A stretch of DNA of 64,000 nucleotides from Morinoia aosen (Eukaryota; Arthropoda; Malacostraca; Amphipoda; Talitridae), in assembly GCA_030386875.1 (NCBI GenBank), contig CM059563.1:49541602-49605601 (forward strand), in the 5' to 3' direction. Made by a program: the position numbers and the translations under genes. Numbering within the stretch: position 1 is the first letter of the stretch; each line of letters begins with the position of its first letter. Of the stretch, positions 38,170 to 50,000 are shown piece after piece. The notes below the pieces were generated by a model. The model worked only from the letters and a program-made list of their open reading frames with translations. It was not told the origin of the DNA and ran no database searches.

Positions 38170-38549
38170 AGAATATAGATTAAAAATTAGGTTTAGCCTC
38201 CCTTTACCACAATAAAGATGTTCAAGGAGAGGAAGGACGAAGGCACCATTGACTATGGAGTTAAGGGAACGTGGAATCTATGCACAAAGAGTGTTCCCGC
38301 AAAAGATCCCGAGCGCATAGAAACAGTAAAATATGAAGGCAGGTTATGAAACAAGATACAAGTTTAAGAAGAAAGTCAGAGGTGCTGAACCGAAAAGCAG
38401 TGAACCGAAAAAAATGGTCTTTAACAAAACAAAAACATATTATTTAAACAAAAGGAAGGCCTACCTAACTCTCAGCTCAGGACTTTACATTTTTCCCCCG
38501 GGAACGCTAATTCCCATAGATAAAATAGTTGTACCCCCCTAAAAAGATC
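38170..38549 (+). mobile_element. SINE-like repeat, copy 9 (12-bp TSD)
   Basis: Flanked by perfect 12-bp repeats GACGTGAACGAT at 38158-38169 and 38550-38561. It begins AGAATATAGATTAAAAATTAGG. It carries the GTGTTCCCGCAAAAGATCCCGAGCGCATAG variant also seen in copies 6 and 14, so it belongs to a subfamily with an extra roughly 20-base segment in the middle. The second 3' palindrome is changed to CCCCCTAAAAAGATC. Confidence 0.9.
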
Positions 38550-38561
38550 GACGTGAACGAT

Positions 38562-39817
38562 GGCCGGACTATGTCTCAGAGTGTTTACTTTAGACATTTC
38601 AAGTGAGTACACGAGAAAAAACCTGGGCATGCGAATTCTTGAGAAGCACCTGAACACGCGTGAAAGCTACAGCCCACACAAGAGTCATATCAGATGGCAC
38701 TGCGCACGTTTTGCAAACGGCGTATAGAAAGCATAAGGCCTTGTGCTAATTCATCCTTGTTGGAATCAGAGCGAAAAATGCAAGTAAGTGGCTTTCGAAG
38801 CTTTCAAATGCACTCTCCCGAGTCAGACTTCAGCAAAAATTCGCTTGGTTCAACAAAGTGAAGTCTCCATCCTTCATTTTCTCCCTATGAAGTCGCTGTT
38901 CGCTAAGAAATTACCCTAAGTAAACGAGACCCTGTATTTGGCCAACGGTCTGGGAGGCTGCAGATGCGGGCTTTGTTTAGCCGCTGCAGATCAAGTGGAG
39001 AGGGAAAAGCGGTGCGCCTCGTCACTTCAAAGCTACAATGAGACAGGGGTACGACGTAATAACTTCAAGTGTTCTTACTTCGGTTGTTCCCTGAATATTG
39101 AATAATTTTTAAAGCTCATTTTCAAATATCTTCTTAAAATTCAAAGTTTTACAACGAACCTATTGCAAGGTTGAAGCAGAAGAAAATAAAAATTGGCTAT
39201 GCGCTCACAAATGTACAAAAACATGGTATGCTGAACGATAACACGAACATAAACATTCATGTACTTGTATTTTGCTACGATTGAAATAAACATGCAACAA
39301 TAAAAAAGGAACAACGAGAATTAATCCGAGTGTAACTAGTATCATTTGAAATCGTCAAATACTGATCCCTCCGTTAGGATGTCAACACGATCATCAAAAA
39401 ATTGTTTTTCCCCCAGGTACTATTACCTGATTTTGAACAATAAAAGCAACGGCAACACGGCAGTGTTCCTCCGCATAAAGTCAGAATGATATTCTAGCCA
39501 ATAACCACGGGTGAGATAAGGCATGTTAAGTCGGGAACTTATACGAAGAAAAGCTGGCGGTAAGCTGATCAGGAGCATTACGATGGTTAGAAGAGTCTTG
39601 GTAAAACAGCAGGCAGACTGCATTCCTGAGCGACACTCCACCCATGCTGTGCCGACGTTACCTCAGCATAGACAGCGGATCTCGTCAATCCTCTAATAGA
39701 TCGAGCTACGACGGCACCTGCACCAGCATCCGCACGCACCACACCTCCTGCAGCCAGCATGTCTGTCTGCACGCACAGCACGACATGGTGAAGAGCCTTA
39801 GCGTCTCCGACGAATTA
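38562..39817. other. Non-coding stretch without recognised features
   Basis: AT-rich apart from a slightly GC-richer 39.64-39.79 kb where frames on both strands overlap. No domain or splice-supported exon was seen. Confidence 0.3.
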
Positions 39818-39821
39818 TTGA

Positions 39822-40266
39822 CAGTGACCGCGACGTGGGTCGCCGGGGTACACGAAGGGAATTTCCATAATGTTGCTGATCGACCAGTAATCACCAACTC
39901 GATTTTCTTGACACTTTGACTGAGGCAGGTAAAACTGAAGTACAATTTTCAACTCTAATTTAAAGCCAGTTGTAGTGAGCAATGTTGAAAATAGCAAACA
40001 TTAACTGTATCGTGCCTTCATTTAGCTTTGATTAAGTATTTGTGAAAATTGAATTAGTGACTACTGGTCGGTCACCATGCAGCATCATGAAGACTCCCTG
40101 TGTGACTACTGGCGGCTCAGGTCGTAGTTAAAGTGATAAATACTCCATCAATGCAAATGGAGGCACGATCCAGATGATGTTTGCCCTTTTCAAATTGCTT
40201 ACTACAATTGACTCTAAATTTGAGTTGAATATTGAACTTCAGTTTAGCCCATAGCAGTCAACGTGT
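39822..40266 (+). mobile_element. piggyBac-type MITE, copy 4 (outer, split)
   Basis: Left half 39822-39911 (TTGA at 39818-39821, then CAGTGACCGCGACGTGGG, a shortened terminal repeat). Right half from about 40140 to 40266, ending AGCAGTCAACGTG, followed by an intact TTAA (40267-40270). The halves are separated by a minus-orientation member of the same family. Wording near the join (ACTCGATTTTCTTGA then ATAAATACTCC) matches the uninterrupted copies. Confidence 0.82.
39912..40135 (-). mobile_element. piggyBac-type MITE, copy 5 (inner)
   Basis: A 224-bp minus-orientation copy inside copy 4. It begins CACTTTGACTGAGGC and ends GGTCGTAGTTAAAGTG. It is flanked by TTGA (39908-39911) and ATAA (40136-40139), both close to TTAA. 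The internal word order is the reverse of copy 1 (ACTGGTCGGTCACC...ATCATGAAGACTCCC). Confidence 0.85.
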
Positions 40267-40270
40267 TAAA

Positions 40271-41220
40271 GTCGTTGCAGGTATTCATTAGTAATTATTG
40301 GATGATGTAACAACCGCGGCAGAGACATGTAGTAAGCTAATGCAGTTGACACAAAGAGATACGCAAAAATGTGGCGCTAATATGCAACGAAGAGAAACTA
40401 CAGTGAATTCAAAGAATAAAACATATACATAAAAAAACTGCGCATTGAAGTTTAAAGGTTGAAAATGCATTTCACCAGGACCAACGAAATTCAATTGTTG
40501 CGTCGATTACGAAATATCTTACTTGGAATAGAAAAATTTCCTAGAAAACGCAGAAGAAATACAAACTAAAAACATGTCCAGCTTTGGGTAAAGGAAGTTA
40601 CGCGGATAAATTTTCCAACATTCTATCAATGTTCCTCATAGTGTTCTCCAATATAGGATACGTGCATGTGAATTCATCAACAAGTTTAAAAATAAATTAA
40701 CACCGTAACAAACCACATGGTCGTTGTGATCCGTTTCAAGAAGTTTAACATATAAATCAACGGCATGCTAACCCTTACTGAATATAACAAATAGCACCAA
40801 TTTGCACAAATGTATGAACACTATCAGAATTATTTTCAATAAAGATCATAAAAAATTCTGGCGGGGTTCCGCATCCATGAAGGGTTCCAGGCAGAGCATC
40901 TCTGTTGATACAGCATGTCTCAAGTAAAACACAACTTGAGGGCCGTATAGAGCTGGAGAGTACCTCAAGTTGGAAGAATGGTAAAACAGACACGAAGATA
41001 CTGACGGAAGAGCTCGACATTTGCCATGAGAGTACGTGAAAGAAAAAAGAACTTAACTTAAAAATTGAAACCTTACGACCCCACACACTAAGCCAGTTGA
41101 TTATTGCTTCTAAGATGGATACCTACCTGAATGAGGAACGCCAGAGCTGCAATATTCTCAAAGCCGAACTACACGTAGTGTGCTCGAGGATGTGAAAAGT
41201 TATCTGAAAATATCGCGTGA
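40271..41220. other. Non-coding stretch without recognised features
   Basis: About 950 bases of AT-rich sequence. A 103-codon minus-strand frame (40775-41086) shows no recognisable domain. No repeat was seen. Confidence 0.3.
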
Positions 41221-41231
41221 AAATGCTAATT

Positions 41232-41585
41232 AGATTAGATTAGTCGATATTTTTAGCCTCCCTACCCGCAACAACAAATGCGATCCAAAGAGAGGAAGGA
41301 GGAAGGCACCATTTAGTATGGAGTTAAGGAAACGCTGAATCTACGCAGAAAAGGCATAGAAACAGTAAGTTGGGAAAGAAGATTATGAAACAAGATCAAA
41401 GTTGAAGAAGGAAGTAGTAGGTGCTGAAAAACAGGACAGCAGTGAACCGAAAAAGGTGGTTAAAACATAACAAAAACATTTTATTTCTACAAAAAAAAAG
41501 CCTACCTGACTCAGCTCGGGCCCTCACCTTGTCCCCCTGGGAGCACTAATTCCCATAGATACAATAGTTGTATACCCCTGAGGGG
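41232..41585 (+). mobile_element. SINE-like repeat, copy 10 (11-14-bp TSD)
   Basis: Flanked by AAATGCTAATT(AGA) at 41221 and again at 41586. The last three bases are ambiguous because the element itself starts AGATTAG. It is full length, with GATACAATAGTTGTAT and CCCCTGAGGGG at the 3' end. Very close in sequence to copies 4 and 11, so probably part of the youngest group. Confidence 0.93.
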
Positions 41586-41826
41586 AAATGCTAATTAGAA
41601 GAGCATAATAAAATACGTTAGTAAACCTTACTCGACATCGTTTCAAAAACAAATATGAACGCACTAAATGAGTAGAATGATAATTTTTTTATTTTAGCGT
41701 TCATCAATAAGAACAGGCAAAATTTACTTGAATGACTCCAGGCAAATTTACGAAAAATATCCTAATTATGAACCTAAAATTAATAGTTGAAATTTTACAA
41801 TACAAAAACTACTTTCTGGCTACAAA
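41586..41826. other. Spacer between two SINE-like copies
   Basis: About 240 bases of AT-rich sequence. It begins with the right-hand target duplication of copy 10 and ends at the left-hand duplication of copy 11. Nothing else is recognised. Confidence 0.5.
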
Positions 41827-41839
41827 TGGAGAGCATTGA

Positions 41840-42201
41840 TTAGATTATTAGATTATTAGTTAGTTTAAGCCTCCCTATCCGCAACAAAGGCGATCCAAAG
41901 AGAGGAAAAAAGAAGGCACCATTTAGTATGGAGTTAAGGGAACGTGGAATCTATGCAGAAAGGGCACAGAAACAGTAAGATGAGAAAGAAGTTCATGAAA
42001 CAAGATCAGAGTTGAAGAAGAAAGTAGTAGGTGCTGAAAAACAGGACAGCAGTGAACCGAAAAAAGATGGTCCGTAACAAAATAAAAACCTATTCTTTTT
42101 CAACAAAAATAAAGCCTCCCTAACCTTTAGCTCAGGCCCTTACTTAGTCCCCCTAGGAGCGCTAATTCCCATAGATACAATAGTTGTATCCCCCTGAGGG
42201 G
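41840..42201 (+). mobile_element. SINE-like repeat, copy 11 (full length, 13-bp TSD)
   Basis: Flanked by perfect 13-bp repeats TGGAGAGCATTGA at 41827-41839 and 42202-42214. It begins TTAGATTATTAGATTATTAGTTAG and ends with both 3' palindromes intact. At 362 bp it and copies 2, 7 and 10 set the family's full length. A possible degenerate Pol III A-box (TAGTTTAAGCC) and B-box (GATCCAAAG, or GTTCAAGGA in other copies) lie near the 5' end, but neither is a good match. Confidence 0.94.
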
Positions 42202-42214
42202 TGGAGAGCATTGA

Positions 42215-43699
42215 AATTCGATACCAAATGATTTCGCTCATAAACCAAACACTACAAATGAAAAAAATTCAAAGCTTAATTTACAAATGGTCCCGCCTAG
42301 TAGGCAGTTTCACGTTGCCTATCGGGGCACCGAGAGCGAACCGGTTTTAGAAAACGCGTTCCTTTCTGTGCTGTACAGTTTGAAAGCTTCTAGAATTTCC
42401 GCTTCGCTCAGAATGCCACAGGGCAAATCCAAATGTACTCAATTTACAGCACATTTATGAATACAAACATGCATCGAATTGCACAAGCAATATTTGAATC
42501 ACAAGAGAAGATCACTGGCTCAGACAAAGGCAGCACAACTGACCAGGGAACAAAATGTCATCGTCAGGACAAAACAAAAATCATTCCCCCCAAAATTATG
42601 AAAAATAATGCTGATAAATATCGTCGAGATGAATACAGAAGTGAAAATAAATACAATTGAACACTGTGTATGACCAAAAATTTCACCAACAATTATTCTT
42701 TATACTTCATAAGACTTTCCATGATTCAAAAGTAAAGTAATAATTTTGGGAATCAATAAGGAAAAGTTTACCGAGAACAGTTTCATGGCCTCAATAAGTG
42801 AAAGCACAAGATTTCATCAAGTTCTTGATAATGGTGGTTTTGTTATAAACTTGAACTACACGCAGAACACATACCTGTTTTACATCTCATCTGTGAAGAG
42901 CAAGAATTGGAGACGCGACAGAACACTTGCATTTTCAGTGGCCACTCTTGCTGTTTTCTAAAATTACGTAAGTAGTTCGGGCGATAGCATAGAAGCACAA
43001 TCGAATATCGTTACGTTAATCTTACGATGGGGACAGCAAGTTAGAAAGGGAACAAGAACGTGTTCTTACACGCGAATAAAAACCCGCCTCCCAGCTCCCA
43101 CTCGCAGCAGACGCGCGTCTTGACACAGCGTGTTTTCACCAGTGCATGCCCGCCACTGGAGCTTGTGCTCGCGCGACCAGCCATAGATGAAAGCACAGCG
43201 CAGCTTTCGATAAAAAGTAAGTAGGAGGACAACAGTAAGCATCACGATGTGTTATCTTTGACAGATATCACACCTACAGCGCAACTGACCAGGAATGTGA
43301 ACGTTCTATAGTCACGAGAAAGATAAATTACTGACGTACATGCGGCACAATGGCGTTTTCAAAAACAACCAAATTTAGATTTGTCACAGCAACAGCAAGT
43401 TTAGACAATCTGGATTTACACTTAAAATTTACAAGGTGGATGAAAATTTCACGCCATGCTCAAACACTTTTTGCTACCAACCGATAGCATTCATGTGTTG
43501 TAATTACGTCATTATTAGTGCGATATTTGTATTTTAGAACATCGGTAGCCCATTGCTGGTTTTCAAAGTGTTAATCATGATTTGAAATTTATTATGAATT
43601 AGATATATTCTCATTGAAGATGTATATTCAATGATCGATTTATACAAAGGAAACTATCACGTAACCAAAAATAATAATTAGTTAATCATTAAAAAATTA
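42215..43699. other. Non-coding stretch without recognised features
   Basis: AT-rich with a slightly GC-richer patch at 43.08-43.20 kb. Several frames of 60-75 codons overlap on both strands; none resembles a known protein. Confidence 0.3.
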
Positions 43700-44072
43700 T
43701 ATCAGATTATAATTCAGTTTAAGCCTCCCTACCCAAAACAAAAGAGTTCTCGAAAGAGAATGAGGGTAAGCACTTTTTTTGAATAAATTAAGGGAAATAG
43801 GGTATCTATGCAAAGGTAAGTATGTCCCCATCCCATGGGCATACAGAAAGTACGAATGAAAGAAGGTAATGAACCAGATAAAAGTTGGAGATGAAAGTTA
43901 TGGACACTAAAAAAACAGAAGTAACCTTAAAAAAGAATGTCCTTAATAAAGCAAAGCCTATTTTACTCCCACGGAAGGAAGGCCCTTTTTGACTCTCAGC
44001 TTGAGACCCCGCACCCTTCCCCGAGGATCGCTGCTATCCACAAATAGAATAGTTTTACTCTCTCTGAGAAGT
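43700..44072 (+). mobile_element. SINE-like repeat, copy 12 (old)
   Basis: Recognised by CAGATTATAATTCAGTTTAAGCCTCCCTACCC, AGATAAAAGTTGGAGATGAAAG and ACGGAAGGAAGGCCC. The 3' end reads AATAGAATAGTTTTACTCTCTCTGAGAAG; the second palindrome is changed to a CTCTCTGAGA form that can still pair with itself. No duplication was found. Confidence 0.75.
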
Positions 44073-47000
44073 AGGCAACTACTAAGTTTGCCATTTGACG
44101 TGACATGGCATTATCCTGTAACGCCTGTAACGCCAGTGAAGAAAATTTGGTTAAACTTAGGCACGAATCAGCCACGAAGAATTGAAAAAGAACGTATTGG
44201 CTTGTGCTCCGTCAGCCATGTAAAAGCGTTCACATTAATAAAATAATATTCAAATTAATTCAAATCCGGGTTGTGGTTTACCATTACTTTAAAAATCGAG
44301 ATTTGCGGCCAGTAGCTCGAGAATTTTTAAAACTGATGAGTATAATGACAAGGAAAATAAGAACCAATCAAAAAAACGTTTCAAAAAGAAACCAGCAAAA
44401 GAATAGACAAGCTAGAGATCCGCATACATTTACGAACAACACATCAATAGTTCATGAATACTGAACGGGACTTGTGATAAGTACAAGGCTGGATGTCAAG
44501 AGGCGACTATAAATAGTCGACTGCAGAGACAGAAATTGTAACTCGTGTCAGAGACAAACCTTTCGCCGTCCAGAGACATCGTCGCCTATCGCGTGGTGCA
44601 CATAAGAAGAAAGTCAAGAAAAAAATCAAGTGCCTTCTTGGCAAAAACTATAACCCCCAAAAAATATTCTAGAACTACAACTCACGTTTATTTGCACATA
44701 TGCCAAAAAAAAAGTTATCTAGGGAATCGTACGATGCTCTCATTTCTCCATGGTTCTCCTTTTATACCTGAACTGTTATTCAAGCGACCGCATTCACTTG
44801 AACATAACAGCTAACAAAAATATTCATTGCACGATATCTCTATCAAGCACATATACAAATAGAGTAGCCTTAGTGACACACGTACACAATAGTGCAGAAA
44901 AACCAATGAATTATTTCAGCTATAAAATCACAGTAAAAACCCTTAATATCCTTGTACCTTACGTTACGTATAAGAGGCTAAATTTCCAGTGAAGTTAACT
45001 TAAATTGATACTCTGAGTGGAACCGAAACAGGGTCTACCTGGCATAGTGTTAAAAAAGATCTAGTATATATATATAAAAGCCCAATGACTGAATGATGGA
45101 GATCGTTTGTGTTGTATAAATAGTTATGAACTAGGGTGAAATAAATTGATAGCACAACGAAAGAACGATGTTAAAAAAATGTATCGAACCACTCAAGAAA
45201 TATGAAACAAATAACAGCTTTAATACTCGTGTTACTTAAATTTAGAAAACTTAAATTCGAATAAAGATAACTTGCAACAGGAAAGCAAATCTACCGAAAC
45301 AACTCGCATGAATAATGTCCCCATCCCCTCGGATGGAAGGAGCTTTAAAATGCACCACAAAATTAGCGCTGAGAGGACTCAGAGAGCATTGTGAGGTATG
45401 TACCCGAAGCATGAGTGCAGGCAGAAAGTAAGGCTACCTACGGCTTTGCTTCACCACATCCTCCCAAGCTTCCCAGCGCTTAGAGGCTGTCGACATTTCC
45501 TGCCAAACGCTTCAGTCCAAACTATGTCAGTCAGAGCACACGCATGGAGAACCGCGAGACAAAATTGGGCACCAAACCAGGCCGCCTTGCGCAACACAAT
45601 CACAGCAAACATTAGTCGTGAAATTTTCTTCGTTACGAAGAGGTGTATATGAAGTAATAAGTGCAGGGTGACAGGATTTGAAGCCGCAATTTAAGAATCA
45701 TAGAACTAAATTGGAAAATTATGTTGTAACTATATAAAATGACTAAAAATCATATTTTTCACAATAAGAACACATTGAAGCATCAACGGAATATCAACTA
45801 TAAATTTGAAAATTATTTTAAAATTGGAAAAAATCCTGTAAGGAATAGAGAGCATTTATTCAACCGAGAAAAATGATGAATTTGCTCCAGATTCAGTAGA
45901 AGGCAAATCAACATCCAACAGAAAGTATTTTCATACAAACTTGAGCTCTGTTTATGAAATACTACTTTCAAGATCCCAACAAGATCATAGGTTCACAAAA
46001 AGATGTTCTCGTTGGAGAAAAAAAAATATCCTTCAATTATCTCACCCAAGAAGACGCATGGACAAATGAGATTCGTTTTCCCCGGTATTATCCGAGATTT
46101 CGAAGCAGAACGGAAATCCAGGAGTTAAAAGCCCCACCTCGCTCCCACCACAAGGCAGAACCACACTAAAAGGCCTGACAATCGCTCCTCCCTGTCGGCA
46201 ACAATGACAACGAAACCAAGGATAAGGCCTTCTATGAGCGATGTCGCTATTGGGCGGCTGAAAGGCGTTTACCTGCACGGCGAAATGTTGACGTTAGATA
46301 TTCCCCGAACAATAGTTCACCAACACTGCCACGGGTAATGCGATGAGCGGAGGCGGCTCCGACACCTCTCAGTTCTGCGTCTTTTTTCCGGTCGCTAAGT
46401 GAGAGCCAAGAGACAAGGCCGTAAAGAAAATATCAGGAATAAATTTGTTCGCCATTAGAACGCCAAATTATTCAACACACGTTCGTACGAAACCATGCCA
46501 AGTGAAATGGAATTAGGGTAACATTTTTTATGATGAAAGGGCAATTTTCGTTGGCATAGCTACCTCATTCCAGGTCTCCATTAAAATAACCTTGTATCAA
46601 GTGCACAATCTTGAGTGAGAGCCTCATAAAATGCAGATCCGTCCCTCGCAACCATCTGTACTTGTCGAACTCAGCGGGTTTCCACAAAACAAAATATGAG
46701 TAACTCGAGTTAGGAGTTCATGGTTACAAAAGCGATTTAGTGACCAGAATAACATCTCAAACCTTTTTTCACATAATATTTTGCGCACAAATTTCAGCAC
46801 TGCCGCGTTTATGGAGATTAAGTTAAAAGTTTAGCATAATTGCAGTTTTACGCCCTCAACGCACTTCTGGCACTCTGAATACATCATTAGCATACTCCTG
46901 CAGCATTTTAAGAGCGGTAGATCTTTTCCCTAACACTTCAGTTACTGGGCCGTGTCAAAGGAATCATTTATGGTGAGTGGGCAATCCCAATTGTTTAGCG

Positions 47001-50000
47001 GACAGTAGTTTTACATTCCACTCATTCGTAAAATTCATGAGAATTCACACCTTGCACACACATCTCTTAAGTGCCTCAGTTTGGACCACTGTAAGATCAG
47101 GAGTGTTGTTTTTCATTTCTACGGAATTATAATGAAACTTCACACGGCGGTGCACATGCATAAGAGCCGTCCTACCATCACAGAGCCCAGCTGGAAATCA
47201 CTGACCATAAACGAAGGCTTTCGAAAAGGCACCTCCGAACACAGTCGTGAATCACAGGCTGGTGGCAGACGTGCCCCAGAAAAACAAGACTGCAGGTACT
47301 AATGCTTCTCTAACTCTGTGACTTACCCATTGAGCTCTCCCGGTGACCAGCTGTAATCCAGTGTCTAAAGGGATTAGCTCACAATATCCAAACGAGGCAC
47401 ACTTTGTTCAAGTCAAAAGCTGATGTACACCAAGAAATGGACACTCACAGTCCTACGTGGGAGGGCGATAATCATTTTAGGACAACTTTCTTGGTCCTAT
47501 CACAAATTTTCGGTCATTTACAAATGACACACGCACATTCAACAGTTGTTATCGCACGGACGATGTCAGCGCGTAAGTTTCAGAATTTAAACCGATAATG
47601 AAAACACAAGCTGCACTCACACCAGATGCTATTAATTATTTTGAATTTTGAAAGATCATTTGCTAAAATTACATGATATCTTGGTTACATCGAAATGTTT
47701 CCGATTATCTAGGATCAATTCACAGTGGAAGAAAAATAATGAAAACTGTACGTAGGCCGCACACGCGCGTTAATAGCAGTACACACGAACAGTACAAGAC
47801 ATTCCACCAAAAAACGTTAATAAAATATGCTCACTGAGAAAATGTAAAACATGTCAAGTAATTGTTTACACTCATGACATGGGATAACTCGTCTAACACA
47901 GCATATGTCATATTTTAGACCGCTTTATATGAGAAAAAATTCAGTGACATCACGCTGCAGTTCACATGCCAAATCTTCGGGTGTAGAATCGAGACTGCTT
48001 TAGATTTCACAACTGAGCACCAAATGAAACGAGATCTCAACAATTGTCAGGAAGAGGATCATGCTAAGGTACCAGCGACTCGAGAGCGCGAGCATCCGCC
48101 CCGCTTCTAACCACGTCTCGCTGGATACTGAACTGGAAGGCACTTCCCACCTGGACTCCTGGACTCCTGGAGTCATGATCAACAACAGTTCAGCCAGAGA
48201 TCTTCGGCTCAGCCAGTCCACGGAAAACGCCAGTCGAAGAGTTACACCACCAGCCATATATCAACACGGCTGCGCTGTCTTGTGCCGCTACCCACGAGTT
48301 CATAGCAGCAAGTTTTGTACACAGCCATATTTCAGCTAAATATTCCTTTAAACTCAGAGCACACCCGTGGTTGAGCATAATACGATCAACTTGTTTGAGT
48401 GCAGCTCTCCTTCTTCTTTCCTACTAAACCAACGACTATCATGCAAGGGAAATACAAAATATGCGTGCATCTTTCGATAGGTCGGAACAACTAGATCACG
48501 GTGGACCAATATCACTGCCGAAAAGAAAAAATTCATAAAATGATTTTCTGCCAAAAAAACACTTCATTTTGAACTCACGTTGCAGTATAATTAACTCATA
48601 CTTTACTGTTGGCTCGAGTACCAAAAACATGAAGAGAAATAATTGTTAATTTGATCTTTATAAGTTGGAAATTAATTTTCTTTGAGAGGAAATTATTCCC
48701 GTTTAGGTTTTAGATCAAATCATCGTTGTTTATTCCACTTTGAAAGATCTATGATATAAAATAATCGCTCGATAACGTACAATACTAACAAGCGAGCACA
48801 CAGATCAAATTTCTGAGATATTTTGGAGTGATATAGGTTAGACATGGGAAAAAAATCTTTTTAATTTCTCTTTCACAGCACGTAGAAAATTACCAAAATA
48901 TATTCTAACTGCATTATTACATCATTATTATTATTATCAATATCATTAGTTTTATGGTTTAAAAGAGATCACCTACCACCTCCACCAAGGAAAGTGTTTC
49001 AACACAGGCAACACCCATCTCAACAATACAAAATAATGAAACATAAACCATACGAGGTATCGAAGACACTCATGCAGGAGGTTAGTAGCATGAAAGGGAT
49101 GTTGGCCTCTCTGATGAGATGATAAATTAAATGGAAAACAAAAACATGCAACTTTAGAAATTATAAAAATATTTAGAAGACTCTGCTCCAAAAACCAATG
49201 GATTTCAAGACTGCAGCAAAGGCGACCGTCAAAAGGCGATGGAATAGTGTAACAGAAAGATCGATACAATCAGTATAGCCACATTCACCCTTCTCACTCA
49301 CAGCGATGTTTTTGAATCCAACTCATCTCCAGCAAATAGAATAATGTTCCCAACTGCGCAGAAATACCCGTTCAATAACACGTGATTCTAGAGGTACAGA
49401 GAGATAAATCAAGTGGTGCCATCGTACAGAATTACACCTAAACAGTAAAAAAATGCTATTTCAAAACAAGGCAATGTAATAAGCTAATGTAACACCTAAT
49501 TTGTGACAAGTTTTTGGTAGAAAATACGACTCATCGAGACCGTGTCAAACAAAGGCTTAAGCAGGCCGGCCACCACGAGCAAGGCTCCACCAGAGGAACA
49601 TTAATTTAAAACCACAAGAGGTAAAGACCGCAAGCCAGCGAGCGAACGAGTCAGCGGACGAATTGAAGAACCAGTCGGCGTGGCTTCAGCTAAAACAAAC
49701 ATGGCCGACAAAAAACTGTGAAGCAGCCAAAAGATAAGCCATCTTGACTGCCCAGAGACGTCCAGCTAGAATAAGAAATCTTCCAAAATTCCAGTGCGTT
49801 ATGTTCCACAGGCTTTGGGGAAATACATGAGCCCGTTGAATAAAGGTGTCTTGTCAGAGAATTCCAGTAATTGAATGTGTTTCAAGGATGTGATATGTGG
49901 GTGAAATAGCTTATGCTAACAACAAAGATATCGGTTACTTGAAACGGTCAGCCATGACAACTTCATTAACCCAAGGATATTTTCAAATTTTAGGCATTTT

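Noticed and set aside
48000-48339. Overlapping 85- and 92-codon frames on opposite strands in a GC-richer segment
   Set aside because: Both cannot easily be real, neither resembles a known protein, and no splice borders were convincing.
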